This document shows, one piece after another, positions 41,144 through 51,652 of a stretch of 64,000 nucleotides of DNA. The notes under the pieces are model-generated. The model had not been told where the DNA came from. It did not search any database and saw only the letters and a program-made list of their open reading frames with translations. The translations under genes were made by a program, and so were the position numbers. The stretch's first letter is position 1; the number at the start of each line of letters is the position of its first letter. The stretch is taken from NCBI GenBank assembly GCA_013911415.1, contig JACETI010000007.1, positions 62,001 through 126,000 of the forward strand, given 5' to 3'. This DNA comes from Legionella sp. GTDB taxonomy: Bacteria > Pseudomonadota > Gammaproteobacteria > Legionellales > Legionellaceae.

Positions 41144-42162
41144 TATCCTATCCTTTTATGCTGATTAAGTTGTTGCGACAACAAATAAACAGCAAGCGCA
41201 TATTGTGGACTCGAGTTATAGCGCGTAATGACATAAAAATTGGGATAGGCCAGCCAAAATTCCTCACCTTTCTGGGTCATTAAAGCAATAAGTCCTGCTG
41301 TGATTGACTCGGTCATTGTAGCTTCCTCAGGGACAATTCCAGCAGCCTTTAACTGGCTAACATCATAGCTAGCGCGCTTTAGTGTGGTGTCGATGGTTTT
41401 TTTATATCTTTCTCCAGCTACTTTGGCCGGCTGAGCCACAAGTCCTTGGTTTTGCCAACCATGTTGTTGAAAATAATTGGCAACACTGGCAATTACAGCT
41501 TCCGTATCCTGCATTAAATCTTTTTTCGTTTTGCCAAGAAAATCGGCGGCGTAATAACGATAACTGCTTGGCATAAACTGAGGTTGGCCCATGGCCCCAG
41601 CATAAGAACCCACATATTCAGTGGGTGATATCTGATGCTCTCGACAAAGCAGAAAATATTCTTTTAATTCTTTGGTAAAGTAAGCAGAACGTTTCGGATA
41701 ATTAAATGCTAATGTTACTAGTGCGTCTAATACGCGATAGTGCCCTTGATTTTTCCCATAACGAGTTTCCACCCCAAGGACAGCCACAATTAGGCTTGCT
41801 GGTACTCCATATTTTTCTTCCGCTTTTTTCAAAATTGCTTGGTTGGCCGACCAGAAAGCAAGTCCTTCTTGTAAACGCTCCGCTGTCAAAAACATTTCTT
41901 TATAAATGTTCCATGCTTTCTTTTCGTAAGGCTTATCCATGGCCTCAACAATGGAGGATTGCCATTTGGCTTCGTTCAAAGCTTTGACAATGGTTGGACG
42001 ATGAAAAGCATGTTCGGTAACCATCTCATTAATAAATGCTTTAACATCCTTTCTTTTCAAAAGTGCGGCATCGGCAAACACGAGGTGCGAACCCAAAATA
42101 AAGAGTGAGCACACGCAACGGACCACGTTCAATTTTAACCATCTTAGGGATATAAAACTCAT
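41143..42162 (-). CDS. mltB: Membrane-bound lytic murein transglycosylase B-like
   Basis: Cuts the glycan strands of peptidoglycan. 339 residues, signal peptide (FILGSHLVFADA; no lipobox), then the MltB pattern: KYGVPASLIVAVLGVETRYGK (catalytic Glu in GVETRYG), FNYPKRSAYF, GSYAGAMGQPQFMPSSYR, ASVANYFQQHGW and YNSSPQYALAVYLLSQ. Directly upstream of gspL with a one-base overlap, so possibly used to open the wall for the secretion machine. Confidence 0.93.
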   Translation of the reverse strand: MSFISLRWLKLNVVRCVCSLFILGSHLVFADAALLKRKDVKAFINEMVTEHAFHRPTIVKALNEAKWQSSIVEAMDKPYEKKAWNIYKEMFLTAERLQEGLAFWSANQAILKKAEEKYGVPASLIVAVLGVETRYGKNQGHYRVLDALVTLAFNYPKRSAYFTKELKEYFLLCREHQISPTEYVGSYAGAMGQPQFMPSSYRYYAADFLGKTKKDLMQDTEAVIASVANYFQQHGWQNQGLVAQPAKVAGERYKKTIDTTLKRASYDVSQLKAAGIVPEEATMTESITAGLIALMTQKGEEFWLAYPNFYVITRYNSSPQYALAVYLLSQQLNQHKRIG

Positions 42163-42321
42163 TTTTATCCTTATATATTTTCATTCCAAAGAAAGTTCGA
42201 GGTTTGTACAACATTTAATAAATGCTGCCCCAGTTTATATACCATTGATTGGTGTTTATTCGTATTTATTGGCATTTCATCAAGCGTCATTTTAAGCTAG
42301 AATTAGTCATCCTATGACTAC

Positions 42322-44136
42322 TTGGTTGTCCCTTTGAAGGATCTCGCTTTTATTCGTAACTTCTCTATTATCGCCCATATCGATCATGGGAAGTCAACGC
42401 TGGCCGATCGTTTTATTCAGCTTTGCGGCGGCTTAACTGATCGCGAAATGGCCAATCAAGTGCTCGACTCTATGGATATTGAGAGAGAACGGGGTATTAC
42501 CATTAAAGCACAAAGCGTTGCTTTAGAATATAAAGCTCTCGACGGCAATACCTACCTCCTTAATCTCATCGATACACCGGGTCATGTCGACTTTAGTTAC
42601 GAGGTTTCGCGCTCGCTTGCTGCATGCGAAGGAGCCATTTTAGTGGTTGATGCCGCACAAGGGGTTGAAGCACAGACAGTTGCCGTTTGTTATATGGCCA
42701 TTGACCAATCCCTAGAAATCTTACCTGTCCTAAATAAAATTGATTTGCCGCAAGCAGAACCTGAACGTGTGATCGGAGAAATCGAAAATATTATTGGTTT
42801 GGATGCTTCACATGCAATTAGGGTAAGTGCAAAAAGCGGATTAGGTGTTCAGGATGTTTTAGAAGCCATTGTTGCCCATATTCCGCCTCCTAAAGGTGAT
42901 CAAGCAGGCCCCTTACAAGCCTTAATCATGGACTCCTGGTTCGATAGCTACTTAGGCGTAGTGACGCTGGTTCGCATTGCCCATGGCTGCTTGAAAAAAG
43001 GAGACAAGATTCGTGTCTTTTCAACCGGCAAAGTTTACGAGGTCGATCAAGTTGGTATTTTTACCCCCAAAAGAACACCCCTCAGCCAGCTTGAAACGGG
43101 CATGGTAGGATACGTGATTGGAGGTATCAAAGAGATTCAAGGTGCACCTGTTGGGGACACACTCACTTTAGATAAGAAGTCAGCCGATACCCCTTTACCA
43201 GGTTTTAAACGTGTAAAACCCCAAGTTTATGCAGGCCTCTTTCCTGTCAACGCCGATGATTTTGAAGCTTTTAGAGAAGCTTTAGCAAAATTGAGTTTGA
43301 ACGATGCTTCCTTGTTTTACGAGCCTGAATCATCTGACGCACTTGGCTTTGGATTCCGCTGTGGTTTTTTAGGGATGCTCCATATGGAAATCATCCAAGA
43401 ACGCCTCGAGCGAGAGTACCATTTAAATTTAATTTCAACGGCACCTACCGTTGTTTACCAAGTACTGACAGAAAAAGATGAGACCCTACTCATTGATAAC
43501 CCCTCGCAGCTTCCCCCCCCGGGACAAATCAAACAAGTCCTTGAGCCCTTAGTGCGTGCAACTATTCTTGTCCCTCAGGATTATCTGGGGCCTGTGATCC
43601 AGCTTTGCATCGAACGCCGAGGCGTCCAGCAACAAATGACTTATACAGGCAGACAAGTATCGGTTACCTATGATTTACCCATGAGTGAAGTGGTTTCTAA
43701 TTTTTTTGACCGAGTGAAATCCATTAGTCGCGGTTATGCTTCGCTTGATTATAATTTTTTACGTTTCCAAGAAGCGAATTTAGTGAAATTAGATGTTTTA
43801 ATTAATAGTGAACGTGTCGACGCACTCGCCTGCATCGTACATCGTGATAGTGCTTACAGCAAGGGTAAAAGTTTAGTCGATAAGATGCGCGAGTTAATAC
43901 CCCGCCAGATGTTTGACGTTGCTATCCAAGCAGCCTTAGGCAATCATATAATTGCTCGACAAACTGTCAAAGCCTTGCGTAAAAATGTCACAGCAAAATG
44001 TTACGGCGGTGACATTTCGCGTAAACGAAAGCTGTTAGAGAAACAAAAAGAAGGTAAAAAGAGGATGAAACAAGTAGGTAGTGTTGAAATCCCCCAAGAG
44101 GCTTTCATGGCCGTCCTTAAAACTGACGAAAAATAA
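42322..44136 (+). CDS. lepA: Elongation factor 4 (LepA)
   Basis: Ribosomal GTPase that back-translocates stalled ribosomes. 604 residues: [17 protein letters not shown] (P-loop), [27 protein letters not shown], and the LepA-specific C-terminal domain ([32 protein letters not shown]). No ATG is available: TTG at 42322 or TTG at 42334 are candidate starts, neither with a good ribosome-binding site; homologues begin close to IRNFSIIAH, favouring the later one. Heads lepA-lepB-rnc. Confidence 0.95.
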   Translation: MVVPLKDLAFIRNFSIIAHIDHGKSTLADRFIQLCGGLTDREMANQVLDSMDIERERGITIKAQSVALEYKALDGNTYLLNLIDTPGHVDFSYEVSRSLAACEGAILVVDAAQGVEAQTVAVCYMAIDQSLEILPVLNKIDLPQAEPERVIGEIENIIGLDASHAIRVSAKSGLGVQDVLEAIVAHIPPPKGDQAGPLQALIMDSWFDSYLGVVTLVRIAHGCLKKGDKIRVFSTGKVYEVDQVGIFTPKRTPLSQLETGMVGYVIGGIKEIQGAPVGDTLTLDKKSADTPLPGFKRVKPQVYAGLFPVNADDFEAFREALAKLSLNDASLFYEPESSDALGFGFRCGFLGMLHMEIIQERLEREYHLNLISTAPTVVYQVLTEKDETLLIDNPSQLPPPGQIKQVLEPLVRATILVPQDYLGPVIQLCIERRGVQQQMTYTGRQVSVTYDLPMSEVVSNFFDRVKSISRGYASLDYNFLRFQEANLVKLDVLINSERVDALACIVHRDSAYSKGKSLVDKMRELIPRQMFDVAIQAALGNHIIARQTVKALRKNVTAKCYGGDISRKRKLLEKQKEGKKRMKQVGSVEIPQEAFMAVLKTDEK

Positions 44137-44147
44137 TGAGCTAGCTT

Positions 44148-44903
44148 ATGAACTTCGCATTACTTTTAGTTATCCTCTCTGCTATTAGCGGAATTATTTA
44201 TTTATTGGATGTATTGATATTCGCTAAAAAAAGAGGGGCACATGCACCTCAACCAAAGATTATTGAATACTCCCGTTCTTTTTTTCCGATCTTTATCTTT
44301 GTATTACTATTAAGATCGTTTTTATTGGAGCCTTTCCGCATCCCTTCTGGCTCATTAGAACCCACCCTACACGTTGGTGATTTTGTCGCTGTCAACAAAT
44401 TTGCCTACGGATTACGTTTACCTGTATTAGAAACTAAAATTCTTGCTATTGCTAACCCCAAGCGAGGAGAGATCAGTGTTTTTCGTTGGCCTCCTAACCC
44501 GCATTTTGATTATATTAAACGAGTCATCGGTGTGCCGGGCGATCATATCAATTACCACAATAAAACGTTGACGATTAATGGCAAGTTGATGCCTAAAACT
44601 TTCGTTGGTTACACAACAGACGAAAGTTCAGGACAACCGGTCGCAAAATACCGTGAAAACTTAGATGGCGTTTTCCATGACGTTTACCTACGCCCGGATA
44701 CCTCAGGGGAAGATTTTGACGTCACCGTTCCACCCAATCATTATTTCATGATGGGCGACAATCGGGATGACAGCGCAGACAGTCGCTATTGGGGATTTAT
44801 TGAAGATCGTTTTTTACGCGGTAAAGCATTTCTCGTTTGGATGAGTTGGAATAGTAAAACTGACGCAATTCGATGGTCTCGTATAGGGCAAATCATTCAC
44901 TAG
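44148..44903 (+). CDS. lepB: Signal peptidase I
   Basis: 251 residues. Two N-terminal membrane segments (about 1-20 and 45-65); catalytic Ser in FRIPSGSLEPTLHVGDFVAV; catalytic Lys in YIKRVIGVPGD; MMGDNRDDSADSRYWG. Removes signal peptides at the outer face of the inner membrane. 11 bases after lepA. Confidence 0.96.
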   Translation: MNFALLLVILSAISGIIYLLDVLIFAKKRGAHAPQPKIIEYSRSFFPIFIFVLLLRSFLLEPFRIPSGSLEPTLHVGDFVAVNKFAYGLRLPVLETKILAIANPKRGEISVFRWPPNPHFDYIKRVIGVPGDHINYHNKTLTINGKLMPKTFVGYTTDESSGQPVAKYRENLDGVFHDVYLRPDTSGEDFDVTVPPNHYFMMGDNRDDSADSRYWGFIEDRFLRGKAFLVWMSWNSKTDAIRWSRIGQIIH

Positions 44904-44986
44904 TTGAATGAGAACATTCACTTGTTCTATTTCATCTTATTGTAGTCACTTGAATTAATGAGAAAGCACTGTTGGAGAACCCTCGC

Positions 44987-45682
44987 ATGTCTTCTTCCCC
45001 TGTTTCTCTAGAGGCTTTGATGAAAAGTCTCGGTTACTTTTTTAAAGCTGAAAATTTGCTGCAGCAAGCCCTCACTCATTGTAGTGCAGGCCCCATTAAT
45101 AACGAACGCCTCGAATTCCTCGGTGATGCGCTACTAAGCTTTGTCATTGCTGACGAATTATTTAAACGTTTCTTTAATGCTAGCGAGGGCGAATTAAGCC
45201 GCTTGCGCGCCTTCTTAGTCAAAGGTGAGGCCCTTGCCAGCATCTCAACAGAGCTCAATTTAGGGCAGTATTTATTGCTAGGGCCTGGGGAATTAAAAAC
45301 GGGAGGCAACCGACGACAATCTATCCTCGCAGACGCGTTTGAAGCGGTAATAGCCGCTGTTTATCTCGATGGAGGCATCGAGCCTTGCCGACAACTGATC
45401 CTCTCGTTATATGAAAAAAAATTAGCAGCCCTTACTGTCAAAGCCGACATGGACGCGACCCTTAAAGATGCTAAAACACGCTTACAGGAGTTTTTACAAT
45501 CCAACCAACGTTCTTTACCCACCTATTCACTTTTGCAAGTTGAGGGCAAAGCGCATGAACAAATTTTTTATGTCACCTGCCATGTCGCGAGTTTAAAAAA
45601 AGCAGTTACTGGAAAAGGATCGAATAGGCGACGTGCTGAGCAACACGCCGCTGAACAAATGTTGAAACTATTACTTGGTTAA
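44987..45682 (+). CDS. rnc: Ribonuclease III
   Basis: 231 residues. NERLEFLGDALLSFVIADEL is the RNase III signature; LADAFEAVIAAVYLDGG holds the second metal cluster; a double-stranded-RNA-binding domain (RLQEFLQSNQRSLPTY, SNRRRAEQHAAEQML) ends the protein. The frame can begin at TTG 44972, but its next bases (GGAG) are the ribosome-binding site for the ATG at 44987. Processes rRNA and mRNA. The usual next gene, era, is absent. Confidence 0.95.
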   Translation: MSSSPVSLEALMKSLGYFFKAENLLQQALTHCSAGPINNERLEFLGDALLSFVIADELFKRFFNASEGELSRLRAFLVKGEALASISTELNLGQYLLLGPGELKTGGNRRQSILADAFEAVIAAVYLDGGIEPCRQLILSLYEKKLAALTVKADMDATLKDAKTRLQEFLQSNQRSLPTYSLLQVEGKAHEQIFYVTCHVASLKKAVTGKGSNRRRAEQHAAEQMLKLLLG

Positions 45683-45691
45683 TATTGGCCA

Positions 45692-46741
45692 CTACTTAGG
45701 TTGCATAGCGACGTTTTTTTGCAAAGGAAGATCGTTTATAGAATCCGCTAAAATCTTCTGATATTTTTCTTCGGAAGAAAGTTCAGGTTCTTTACTAAAA
45801 AATTGTTTCAGTTTAGTGAATCCTTGAAATTTTTTATTTTCAGGTAGGGTATTGTATTTTTTACATCTTGTGACACAGGACGTTAAAAGTGCTTGAGCAT
45901 CGAAGTCCAATTTTGCAGGTTCCCTCTCTAAGAGTTTGATGGCTTCCAATAAATCGCCGATAGCTGCCATCCTATTATTTACTTCTTCTTGTTTATCACG
46001 GGTCGGAATTTTGCTATTTTCGTTTCTTTTAGCAATGTCAGCTAAATCCTCAGTAATAATATACTGTACTCTGTCTGCTTTTGTTGCGAGATATCCCATG
46101 TAGCTCCTCGCGATCTCTTTAAGATCAAGTAGCAGCTTTAAGGCCTCTTCTTTTTCACTACCAGGTCTATCTGAATTGTCCTTTATGTAATAGTTATCAG
46201 CTTCATTAAATCGGGAATTAACTTGCTTGTGAAAGTGCTCTTTAATTTTATTGTGTGCCTTTGCAAGAGCGGGGTACCTATTTGCAAAATTACTTCTATG
46301 TGCATAAATTGATGGCTTAATCTGCTCAAATGTTTCTTCATCAATATAATCTGTTAATGAATCCATGATCTTAAAAGTAAATCTTTTTTCCGCAGATTTT
46401 GGATCAGCATTGCTAAATCCTCTAAATCTTTCTTTGATATCTCTTAACTGTTGGGATTGATTGTCGATAAGTTTTTGGAAGGCACTTAAAAATTCATTAA
46501 TAGCTTTGCGATCTTGAGAACGAGCAATGTTTGGGACATTTGCAAGCATTGTTTTTAGAGCCAAAAGCCTAGCTTCCTGAGCCTCCTTTTTATCTAAGTC
46601 TAAGATAAGTTTAGGTGAATCTAATTTCCCTCTAACATATTTTATATACTCTTCTATGTGTCCATTTATAATATTTGCGTCAAGTTCTTCCATGCCTTCT
46701 TGTAGAAAACCGCCAACCTGCTCTTGATCATTTCTTTTCAT
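45692..46741 (-). CDS. Unknown 349-residue helical protein, effector-like
   Basis: Not recognised. Almost entirely charged helix (DLKEIARSYMGYLATKADRV, RLLALKTMLANVPNIARS), no signal peptide or membrane segment; ends with a short Ser/Glu stretch (KEPELSSEEKYQKIL). Converges with rnc 9 bases away. AT-rich, with an AT-rich leader; composition differs from the core genes beside it. Candidate secreted protein by general build only. Confidence 0.72.
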   Translation of the reverse strand: MKRNDQEQVGGFLQEGMEELDANIINGHIEEYIKYVRGKLDSPKLILDLDKKEAQEARLLALKTMLANVPNIARSQDRKAINEFLSAFQKLIDNQSQQLRDIKERFRGFSNADPKSAEKRFTFKIMDSLTDYIDEETFEQIKPSIYAHRSNFANRYPALAKAHNKIKEHFHKQVNSRFNEADNYYIKDNSDRPGSEKEEALKLLLDLKEIARSYMGYLATKADRVQYIITEDLADIAKRNENSKIPTRDKQEEVNNRMAAIGDLLEAIKLLEREPAKLDFDAQALLTSCVTRCKKYNTLPENKKFQGFTKLKQFFSKEPELSSEEKYQKILADSINDLPLQKNVAMQPK

Positions 46742-46973
46742 ATTAGTTTCATCCGAGAAATATTTGTATATTAATTATACTAAATTTATCTAAATTAATC
46801 AAATTTTGGTAAAATTAATTAATTATTTTGCATTTTAAATATTTTTTCAGAAAATGGATTAATTAATAGGCTCTAATCTGCCCATTTTAAGCGTCGATTA
46901 AAGTCAGGAGCAATAACTCAATAAAATTCCTGTTATGATATAACTAGCAAACGATTCCTAGTTGAGAAAATGA

Positions 46974-47312
46974 ATGGATGTATTGACGGTTGAAGGTTTA
47001 CAGGTAAAAACAAAAATTGGAATTTATCCATGGGAGCAACAGATACTTCAAGCCCTGCTTATTGATATCACTATTCCTACTAATTTCGGTCAATGTGATG
47101 ACAACATTAAAAGTACGCTCGACTATGCATTACTGTGCAATGAAATCACTACTTACTTGGAGGTCAATCATTTTCAATTAATAGAAACCGTAGGGCAACG
47201 ATTAATTGAATTCATTCAACGGGAATTTAACGTTTCAAAACTCACCGTTCGCGTCAGCAAACCGCAAGCCGTTAAGAACGCTAAAAATGTATCAGTAACC
47301 TGCTCGCGATAA
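46974..47312 (+). CDS. folB: Dihydroneopterin aldolase
   Basis: 112 residues. Folate pathway: splits dihydroneopterin to 6-hydroxymethyl-dihydropterin. VEGLQVKTKIGIYPWEQQ, STLDYALLCNEI, ETVGQRLIEFI, and VRVSKPQAVKNAKNVSV with the catalytic lysine. No other folate gene is adjacent. Confidence 0.93.
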   Translation: MDVLTVEGLQVKTKIGIYPWEQQILQALLIDITIPTNFGQCDDNIKSTLDYALLCNEITTYLEVNHFQLIETVGQRLIEFIQREFNVSKLTVRVSKPQAVKNAKNVSVTCSR

Positions 47313-47345
47313 TTCTTTGAAGGCAAACAAAGCCCAGGTTAACTT

Positions 47346-48080
47346 CTAAGAACGATAGACCATGCCGCGGATATGTTCATTTTGTGCGATAGTTAACTGC
47401 ATTTTTTCAGCGAGATTTTTTGAAGGATAAGGACCTGACAAAACACGGAACCATGCTCCTTGATTGGATGCGGCTGTTTTAATTTGCACATCAAATCCTT
47501 TTAAAGCGAGGCTAGCTTTTAACCGTTCTGCTTCTGGTTTTCCTTTAAAAGAGGCAATTTGAATCCAATAATTGTTTTTCTCTTGGGATTGTAAAACTAC
47601 GGCATTCGGTGTAGTTATTGTGGGCGTCGTAACGTTGTTTGTTTTCGCTACTGTCGCCGGAGTTGAGGATGGGCTTTTAGTCAAAGAGGAGAGTGGATTA
47701 TTCGCATTTTGAGATAATGCCACGTTTTTATTGGCCGATTGTTGTGTAGCTGGGACTGCTTTGGAAGGCATTGTAGCAGACGCAATGTGCGCGCGCGCTT
47801 TTATTGGGGTTGGACGCTCTTCGTCCGTCTTCTCAAGCAGCGTATAAAATTCAAATTTCGGCTTGGGTAAGCTGATGGTTTTAACAGCAACTTTTACGTT
47901 TTCGTTACCGCGATTCGAAGCACGACTTAGATGGTGAACCCAATCAGTAAGTTGAGTAAAGTTAAAGAAATTCGCCGTTAAATAACCAATGAGAAAAACA
48001 CAAAAAACATTAAAAACTCGTGAGAAAGTTTTTTTAGGTGAAGAAACTGCCCTGTCTCGTCTTTCCTGGGTATAGGTCAT
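47346..48080 (-). CDS. SPOR-domain inner-membrane protein (FtsN/DedD-like)
   Basis: 244 residues: basic cytoplasmic start, one membrane helix (VFNVFCVFLIGYLTANFF), Ser/Thr/Ala/Asn-rich linker (about 90-165), and a C-terminal SPOR domain (YWIQIASFKGKPEAERLKAS, AWFRVLSGPYPSKNLAEK) that binds denuded septal glycan. The ATG overlaps the argS stop by one base (TAATG). An argS-SPOR pair is found in many gammaproteobacteria, where the second gene is often called ftsN-like. Confidence 0.88.
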   Translation of the reverse strand: MTYTQERRDRAVSSPKKTFSRVFNVFCVFLIGYLTANFFNFTQLTDWVHHLSRASNRGNENVKVAVKTISLPKPKFEFYTLLEKTDEERPTPIKARAHIASATMPSKAVPATQQSANKNVALSQNANNPLSSLTKSPSSTPATVAKTNNVTTPTITTPNAVVLQSQEKNNYWIQIASFKGKPEAERLKASLALKGFDVQIKTAASNQGAWFRVLSGPYPSKNLAEKMQLTIAQNEHIRGMVYRS

Positions 48081-49864
48081 TACATTTTCTCAGGTGCTGA
48101 TACTCCAAGGAGGTGTAAGCCATTTTTTAAAACTTGGCCTACAGCCTTCAATAAACTCAAACGTGCGTTTCTTAACGTCAGATCTTCGCACAACAACCTT
48201 ACCGCATTATAGTAACTATGTAACCCATTTGCGAGCTCACGCAAATAATACGCAATTTGGTGAGGTTCGCAGACGCTGGCGGCGGATTCTATGACTTCAG
48301 GATAATGGTTAAGTAACGAAATTAATAGTGTCTCTTCCGGCGCATTTAGACATTGCAAGGATGTTATTACCTCATGAGAGGACTCCCAGGTCATACCACG
48401 ATCTTCAAGCTGTCGGAAAACGGAGCAAATGCGTGCGTGTGCATACTGAATATAATAAACAGGATTCTCATTTGATTCAGACTTCGCCAAATCTAAATCA
48501 AAGTCCATGTGCTGCTCAGGCTTACGCATGACATAAAAGAAACGCGAAGCATCATTACCTACTTCTTCACGCAACGCCCTCAACGTGACAAATGAGCCAC
48601 TTCTAGTAGACATTTGCACACGCTCTCCCTGGCGGTACAAGATTGCAAACTGTACTAAGAGAATCGTCAAAGCTTTTTCGTCATGCCCCAATGCTTGAAC
48701 GGCTGCTCTAATTCGACCCATATATCCATGATGATCTGCGCCGAAGATATTAATCACACGATTAAAACCACGTTTATATTTGTTCCAATGATAAGCAATA
48801 TCGGAGGCAAAGTAAGTTGCTTGACCATTTGCCCGGATCAAGACTCTGTCTTTCTCGTCACCAAAATCAGTGCTTCGAAACCACAGTGCACCCTCTTTCT
48901 CGTAGGTATATGCACTTTCTTTTAAGGTATGAATACCTTCACTTAAAGCATTGGTATCCAAGAGTGATTTTTCAGAAAACCATGAATCATAATCAACACC
49001 GAAACCCGTCAAATCATCTTTAATATCTGCTAAAACAAAATTCAGAGCCGCCTGGTGAAACTTTTGAAAATAAGACAGACCTAATAACGCTTTTGCACGC
49101 GCAATGATCGCGTCTATATAAATTTCTTTATCACCACCATCGCCTAAATCAGGCGGCAATCCTTCGGTAATGGTTTCCCAAGAATAATCCGTGGGTACTG
49201 CTGACAGTGTCTGATTCGATTCTAATGTATCACGTAGGTTTTGTGCGATATCACGCACATACTCACCTCGGTAGCCATTTGCAGGGAAGACAATGGTTTT
49301 GCCGATGATCTCTAAATAACGAAGCCAGACGCTGGCAGCCAAGATATCCATTTGACGGCCAGCATCGTTGACATAGTATTCACGTGTGACTAAAAAGCCC
49401 GCAGCCTTTAATAAATTTGCAAGAGTGGCACCAAAAGCGGCGGAACGGCCATGCCCGACATGAAGAGGGCCGGTGGGATTCGCAGAAACATATTCTAAGA
49501 GAACTTTTTGACCTTTGCCTAACTGGCTACAGCCAAAATCATCACCTTCGTCAAATATACGTGCCAGTATCTGAAAATGTGCTTCGGCATGGATAAAAAA
49601 ATTGATAAAGCCTGGGCCTGCGATTTCAATGCGCTCAATTAGCGGATGAGCAGAAAAGCTATCTACGATAGCAGCAGCAATTTGTTGAGGAGAACGGCGG
49701 GCAGGTTTTGCCAGTATCATGGCCAAGTTCGAGGCAAAGTCCCCGTGTTGGTCCTTTTTGACTCTATCCACTTGAATACTGGGGGAAATATCTTGAGGAA
49801 TAATCTGAGCGCTTTTCAAGTGGTCAACTGCTTTTTGAAGCAGTTGTTCAATAATTTGTTTCAT
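48080..49864 (-). CDS. argS: Arginyl-tRNA synthetase
   Basis: 594 residues, class I synthetase. HIGH motif in [18 protein letters not shown]-terminal Add-1 domain ([15 protein letters not shown]); [20 protein letters not shown] after a KMSKS-equivalent [12 protein letters not shown]-terminal anticodon-binding helices ending [20 protein letters not shown]. Complete. Confidence 0.97.
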   Translation of the reverse strand: MKQIIEQLLQKAVDHLKSAQIIPQDISPSIQVDRVKKDQHGDFASNLAMILAKPARRSPQQIAAAIVDSFSAHPLIERIEIAGPGFINFFIHAEAHFQILARIFDEGDDFGCSQLGKGQKVLLEYVSANPTGPLHVGHGRSAAFGATLANLLKAAGFLVTREYYVNDAGRQMDILAASVWLRYLEIIGKTIVFPANGYRGEYVRDIAQNLRDTLESNQTLSAVPTDYSWETITEGLPPDLGDGGDKEIYIDAIIARAKALLGLSYFQKFHQAALNFVLADIKDDLTGFGVDYDSWFSEKSLLDTNALSEGIHTLKESAYTYEKEGALWFRSTDFGDEKDRVLIRANGQATYFASDIAYHWNKYKRGFNRVINIFGADHHGYMGRIRAAVQALGHDEKALTILLVQFAILYRQGERVQMSTRSGSFVTLRALREEVGNDASRFFYVMRKPEQHMDFDLDLAKSESNENPVYYIQYAHARICSVFRQLEDRGMTWESSHEVITSLQCLNAPEETLLISLLNHYPEVIESAASVCEPHQIAYYLRELANGLHSYYNAVRLLCEDLTLRNARLSLLKAVGQVLKNGLHLLGVSAPEKM

Positions 49865-49886
49865 TGATTGATGTCAAAAAATAATA

Positions 49887-50102
49887 TTATTCTATAGTAC
49901 TTTTTTTGAATTTCCTAACAATTTCTTTGGTTACGTTGTCAATGATTTCACCATGAAAATGACAATTCACACGTGTATCTCGATAACTGTCCCCGTTATT
50001 ATAAATCAACATCCAGGCATACAATGCTTCAATGTCATCGCCGGATTTTTGTGCAACCGTTAGATTTTCGGCATAAATCGTTGCGGTGTACATATTGCTC
50101 AT
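49887..50102 (-). CDS. Small conserved-looking protein of unknown function
   Basis: 71 residues: YTATIYAENLTVAQKSGDDI, EALYAWMLIYNNGDSY, CHFHGEIIDNVTKEIVRKFK. Looks folded (alternating strands and one helix) and coding. 22 bases before argS on the same strand. Not recognised. Confidence 0.6.
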   Translation of the reverse strand: MSNMYTATIYAENLTVAQKSGDDIEALYAWMLIYNNGDSYRDTRVNCHFHGEIIDNVTKEIVRKFKKSTIE

Positions 50103-50120
50103 GATTTGACCTTATTTCGG

Positions 50121-50143
50121 GAGCTACACTTAAGGTATAGCTC
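50121..50143 (-). other. 9-bp hairpin upstream of the 71-residue gene
   Basis: GAGCTACAC (50121-50129) and GTATAGCTC (50135-50143), one G-T pair, five-base loop. It lies in the leader just before the small gene, between it and the ahcY end. Possibly regulatory or a partial terminator. Confidence 0.35.
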
Positions 50144-50274
50144 GTTATTTTTGTTCTATCAAATCCAACGAGCACCTTATTTTACGAAATATCTCGAGCA
50201 GATTCTGCGTTCCACGAAAAGGCTTTAAAACGCAGAAAAAATGAATCAAAAAGAAGCACTTAAGCTTATAAGGA

Positions 50275-51600
50275 TTAATAACGATAATGATCAGGTTTGA
50301 AAGGGCCGTCTTGAGAAACACCAATATAATCTGATTGTTCTTCCGTAAGTTGTGTCAACTTAACCCCAATACGATCTAGATGTAGACGTGCAACCTTTTC
50401 ATCAAGATGCAAGGGCAACCGGTAGACATCATTCTCATACTGTTCATGATTTTGGAAGAGTTCAATTTGAGCAAGCACTTGATTAGTAAAGGAAGTCGAC
50501 ATTACGAAACTTGAATGACCTGTCGCACAGCCTAAATTCACTAGTCGTCCTTCAGCAAGCACAATTAAAGCATTTCCACTGGGCAGACTAACTTTATCAA
50601 CTTGAGGTTTGATGTTTTCCCAGGAATATTGGCGTAAACTCTCTATATCAATTTCATCATCAAAATGACCAATATTACAAACGATAGCCTGGTTTTTCAT
50701 TTGTAGCATGGCTTCGTGATGAATCACATGGTAATTGCCTGTCGCTGTCACAAAAATATCCACTTCTTTGACAACGTCGTCTAAACGAACAACGCGGTAA
50801 CCTTCCATCGCCGCTTGAAGTGCGCAAATCGGGTCGACTTCCGTAACCAAGACGGTTGCCCCTTGGCCACGCAACGCTTGTGCACATCCTTTTCCAACGT
50901 TTCCATAACCACAAACAAGCACAACTTTACCTGCAAACATAATATCAGTCGCGCGCTTTAATCCATCTAAAAGTGACTCACGGCAGCCATAAATATTGTC
51001 AAATTTTGATTTTGTAACCGAATCATTAACGTTAATTGCTGGGATGAGTAACTGACCTTTTTCAGCTAAATCATACAACCTTGCAACCCCGGTGGTTGTC
51101 TCTTCAGAGACACCTTTGATATCAGAAATCAGTTCTGGATGATATTGATAGAGATAGCTAATTAAATCCCCACCGTCATCCAATAAAAGATTCGGTTTCC
51201 ATCCATCAGGGCCTTGTAGCGTTTGCGCAACACACCACCAATATTCTTCTTCCGTTTCACCTTTCCATGCAAAGACAGGCGTACCTGCCGCAGCCACAGC
51301 TGCTGCTGCATGATTTTGGGTTGAGTAAATATTACAAGACGACCATCTTACTTCTGCGCCCAAGCATTGCAGCGTTTCAATCAGAACCGCGGTTTGAATC
51401 GTCATATGGATGCAACCTGCGATTCGTGCCCCTTTTAATGGCTGTTGTTCTGCGTATTCTGCTCGGAGTGCCATTAAACCAGGCATCTCTGCTTCGGCCA
51501 ATTGCATCTCTTTACGACCCCAAGATGCAAGTGAAATATCAGCTACTTTAAAATCTTGATATTGAAGATCGGCATTGGGAGCAAGCGTCGATTGATTCAT
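50275..51600 (-). CDS. ahcY: Adenosylhomocysteinase
   Basis: 441 residues. Hydrolyses S-adenosylhomocysteine to adenosine and homocysteine after SAM-dependent methylation. [55 protein letters not shown] fold [47 protein letters not shown], and the C-terminal PFKPDHYRY. Downstream of metK, 52 bases apart, so SAM synthesis and recycling are made together. Confidence 0.97.
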   Translation of the reverse strand: MNQSTLAPNADLQYQDFKVADISLASWGRKEMQLAEAEMPGLMALRAEYAEQQPLKGARIAGCIHMTIQTAVLIETLQCLGAEVRWSSCNIYSTQNHAAAAVAAAGTPVFAWKGETEEEYWWCVAQTLQGPDGWKPNLLLDDGGDLISYLYQYHPELISDIKGVSEETTTGVARLYDLAEKGQLLIPAINVNDSVTKSKFDNIYGCRESLLDGLKRATDIMFAGKVVLVCGYGNVGKGCAQALRGQGATVLVTEVDPICALQAAMEGYRVVRLDDVVKEVDIFVTATGNYHVIHHEAMLQMKNQAIVCNIGHFDDEIDIESLRQYSWENIKPQVDKVSLPSGNALIVLAEGRLVNLGCATGHSSFVMSTSFTNQVLAQIELFQNHEQYENDVYRLPLHLDEKVARLHLDRIGVKLTQLTEEQSDYIGVSQDGPFKPDHYRY

Positions 51601-51629
51601 GGTTTATCCTCTTTAATGCGGGTTAGGGG

Positions 51630-51648
51630 ACTGCTTTTTTAAAGCAGT
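51630..51648 (-). other. 8-bp hairpin between metK and ahcY
   Basis: ACTGCTTT (51630-51637), three bases, AAAGCAGT (51641-51648), five bases after the metK stop. Read leftwards it is followed by CCCC, not T, so it is an intercistronic processing hairpin, not a terminator. Confidence 0.4.
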
Positions 51649-51652
51649 GTCG

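Noticed and set aside
51601-51652. SAM or SAH riboswitch before ahcY or metK
   Set aside because: The gaps are 52 and 12 bases, too small; the only structure is a simple 8-bp hairpin.
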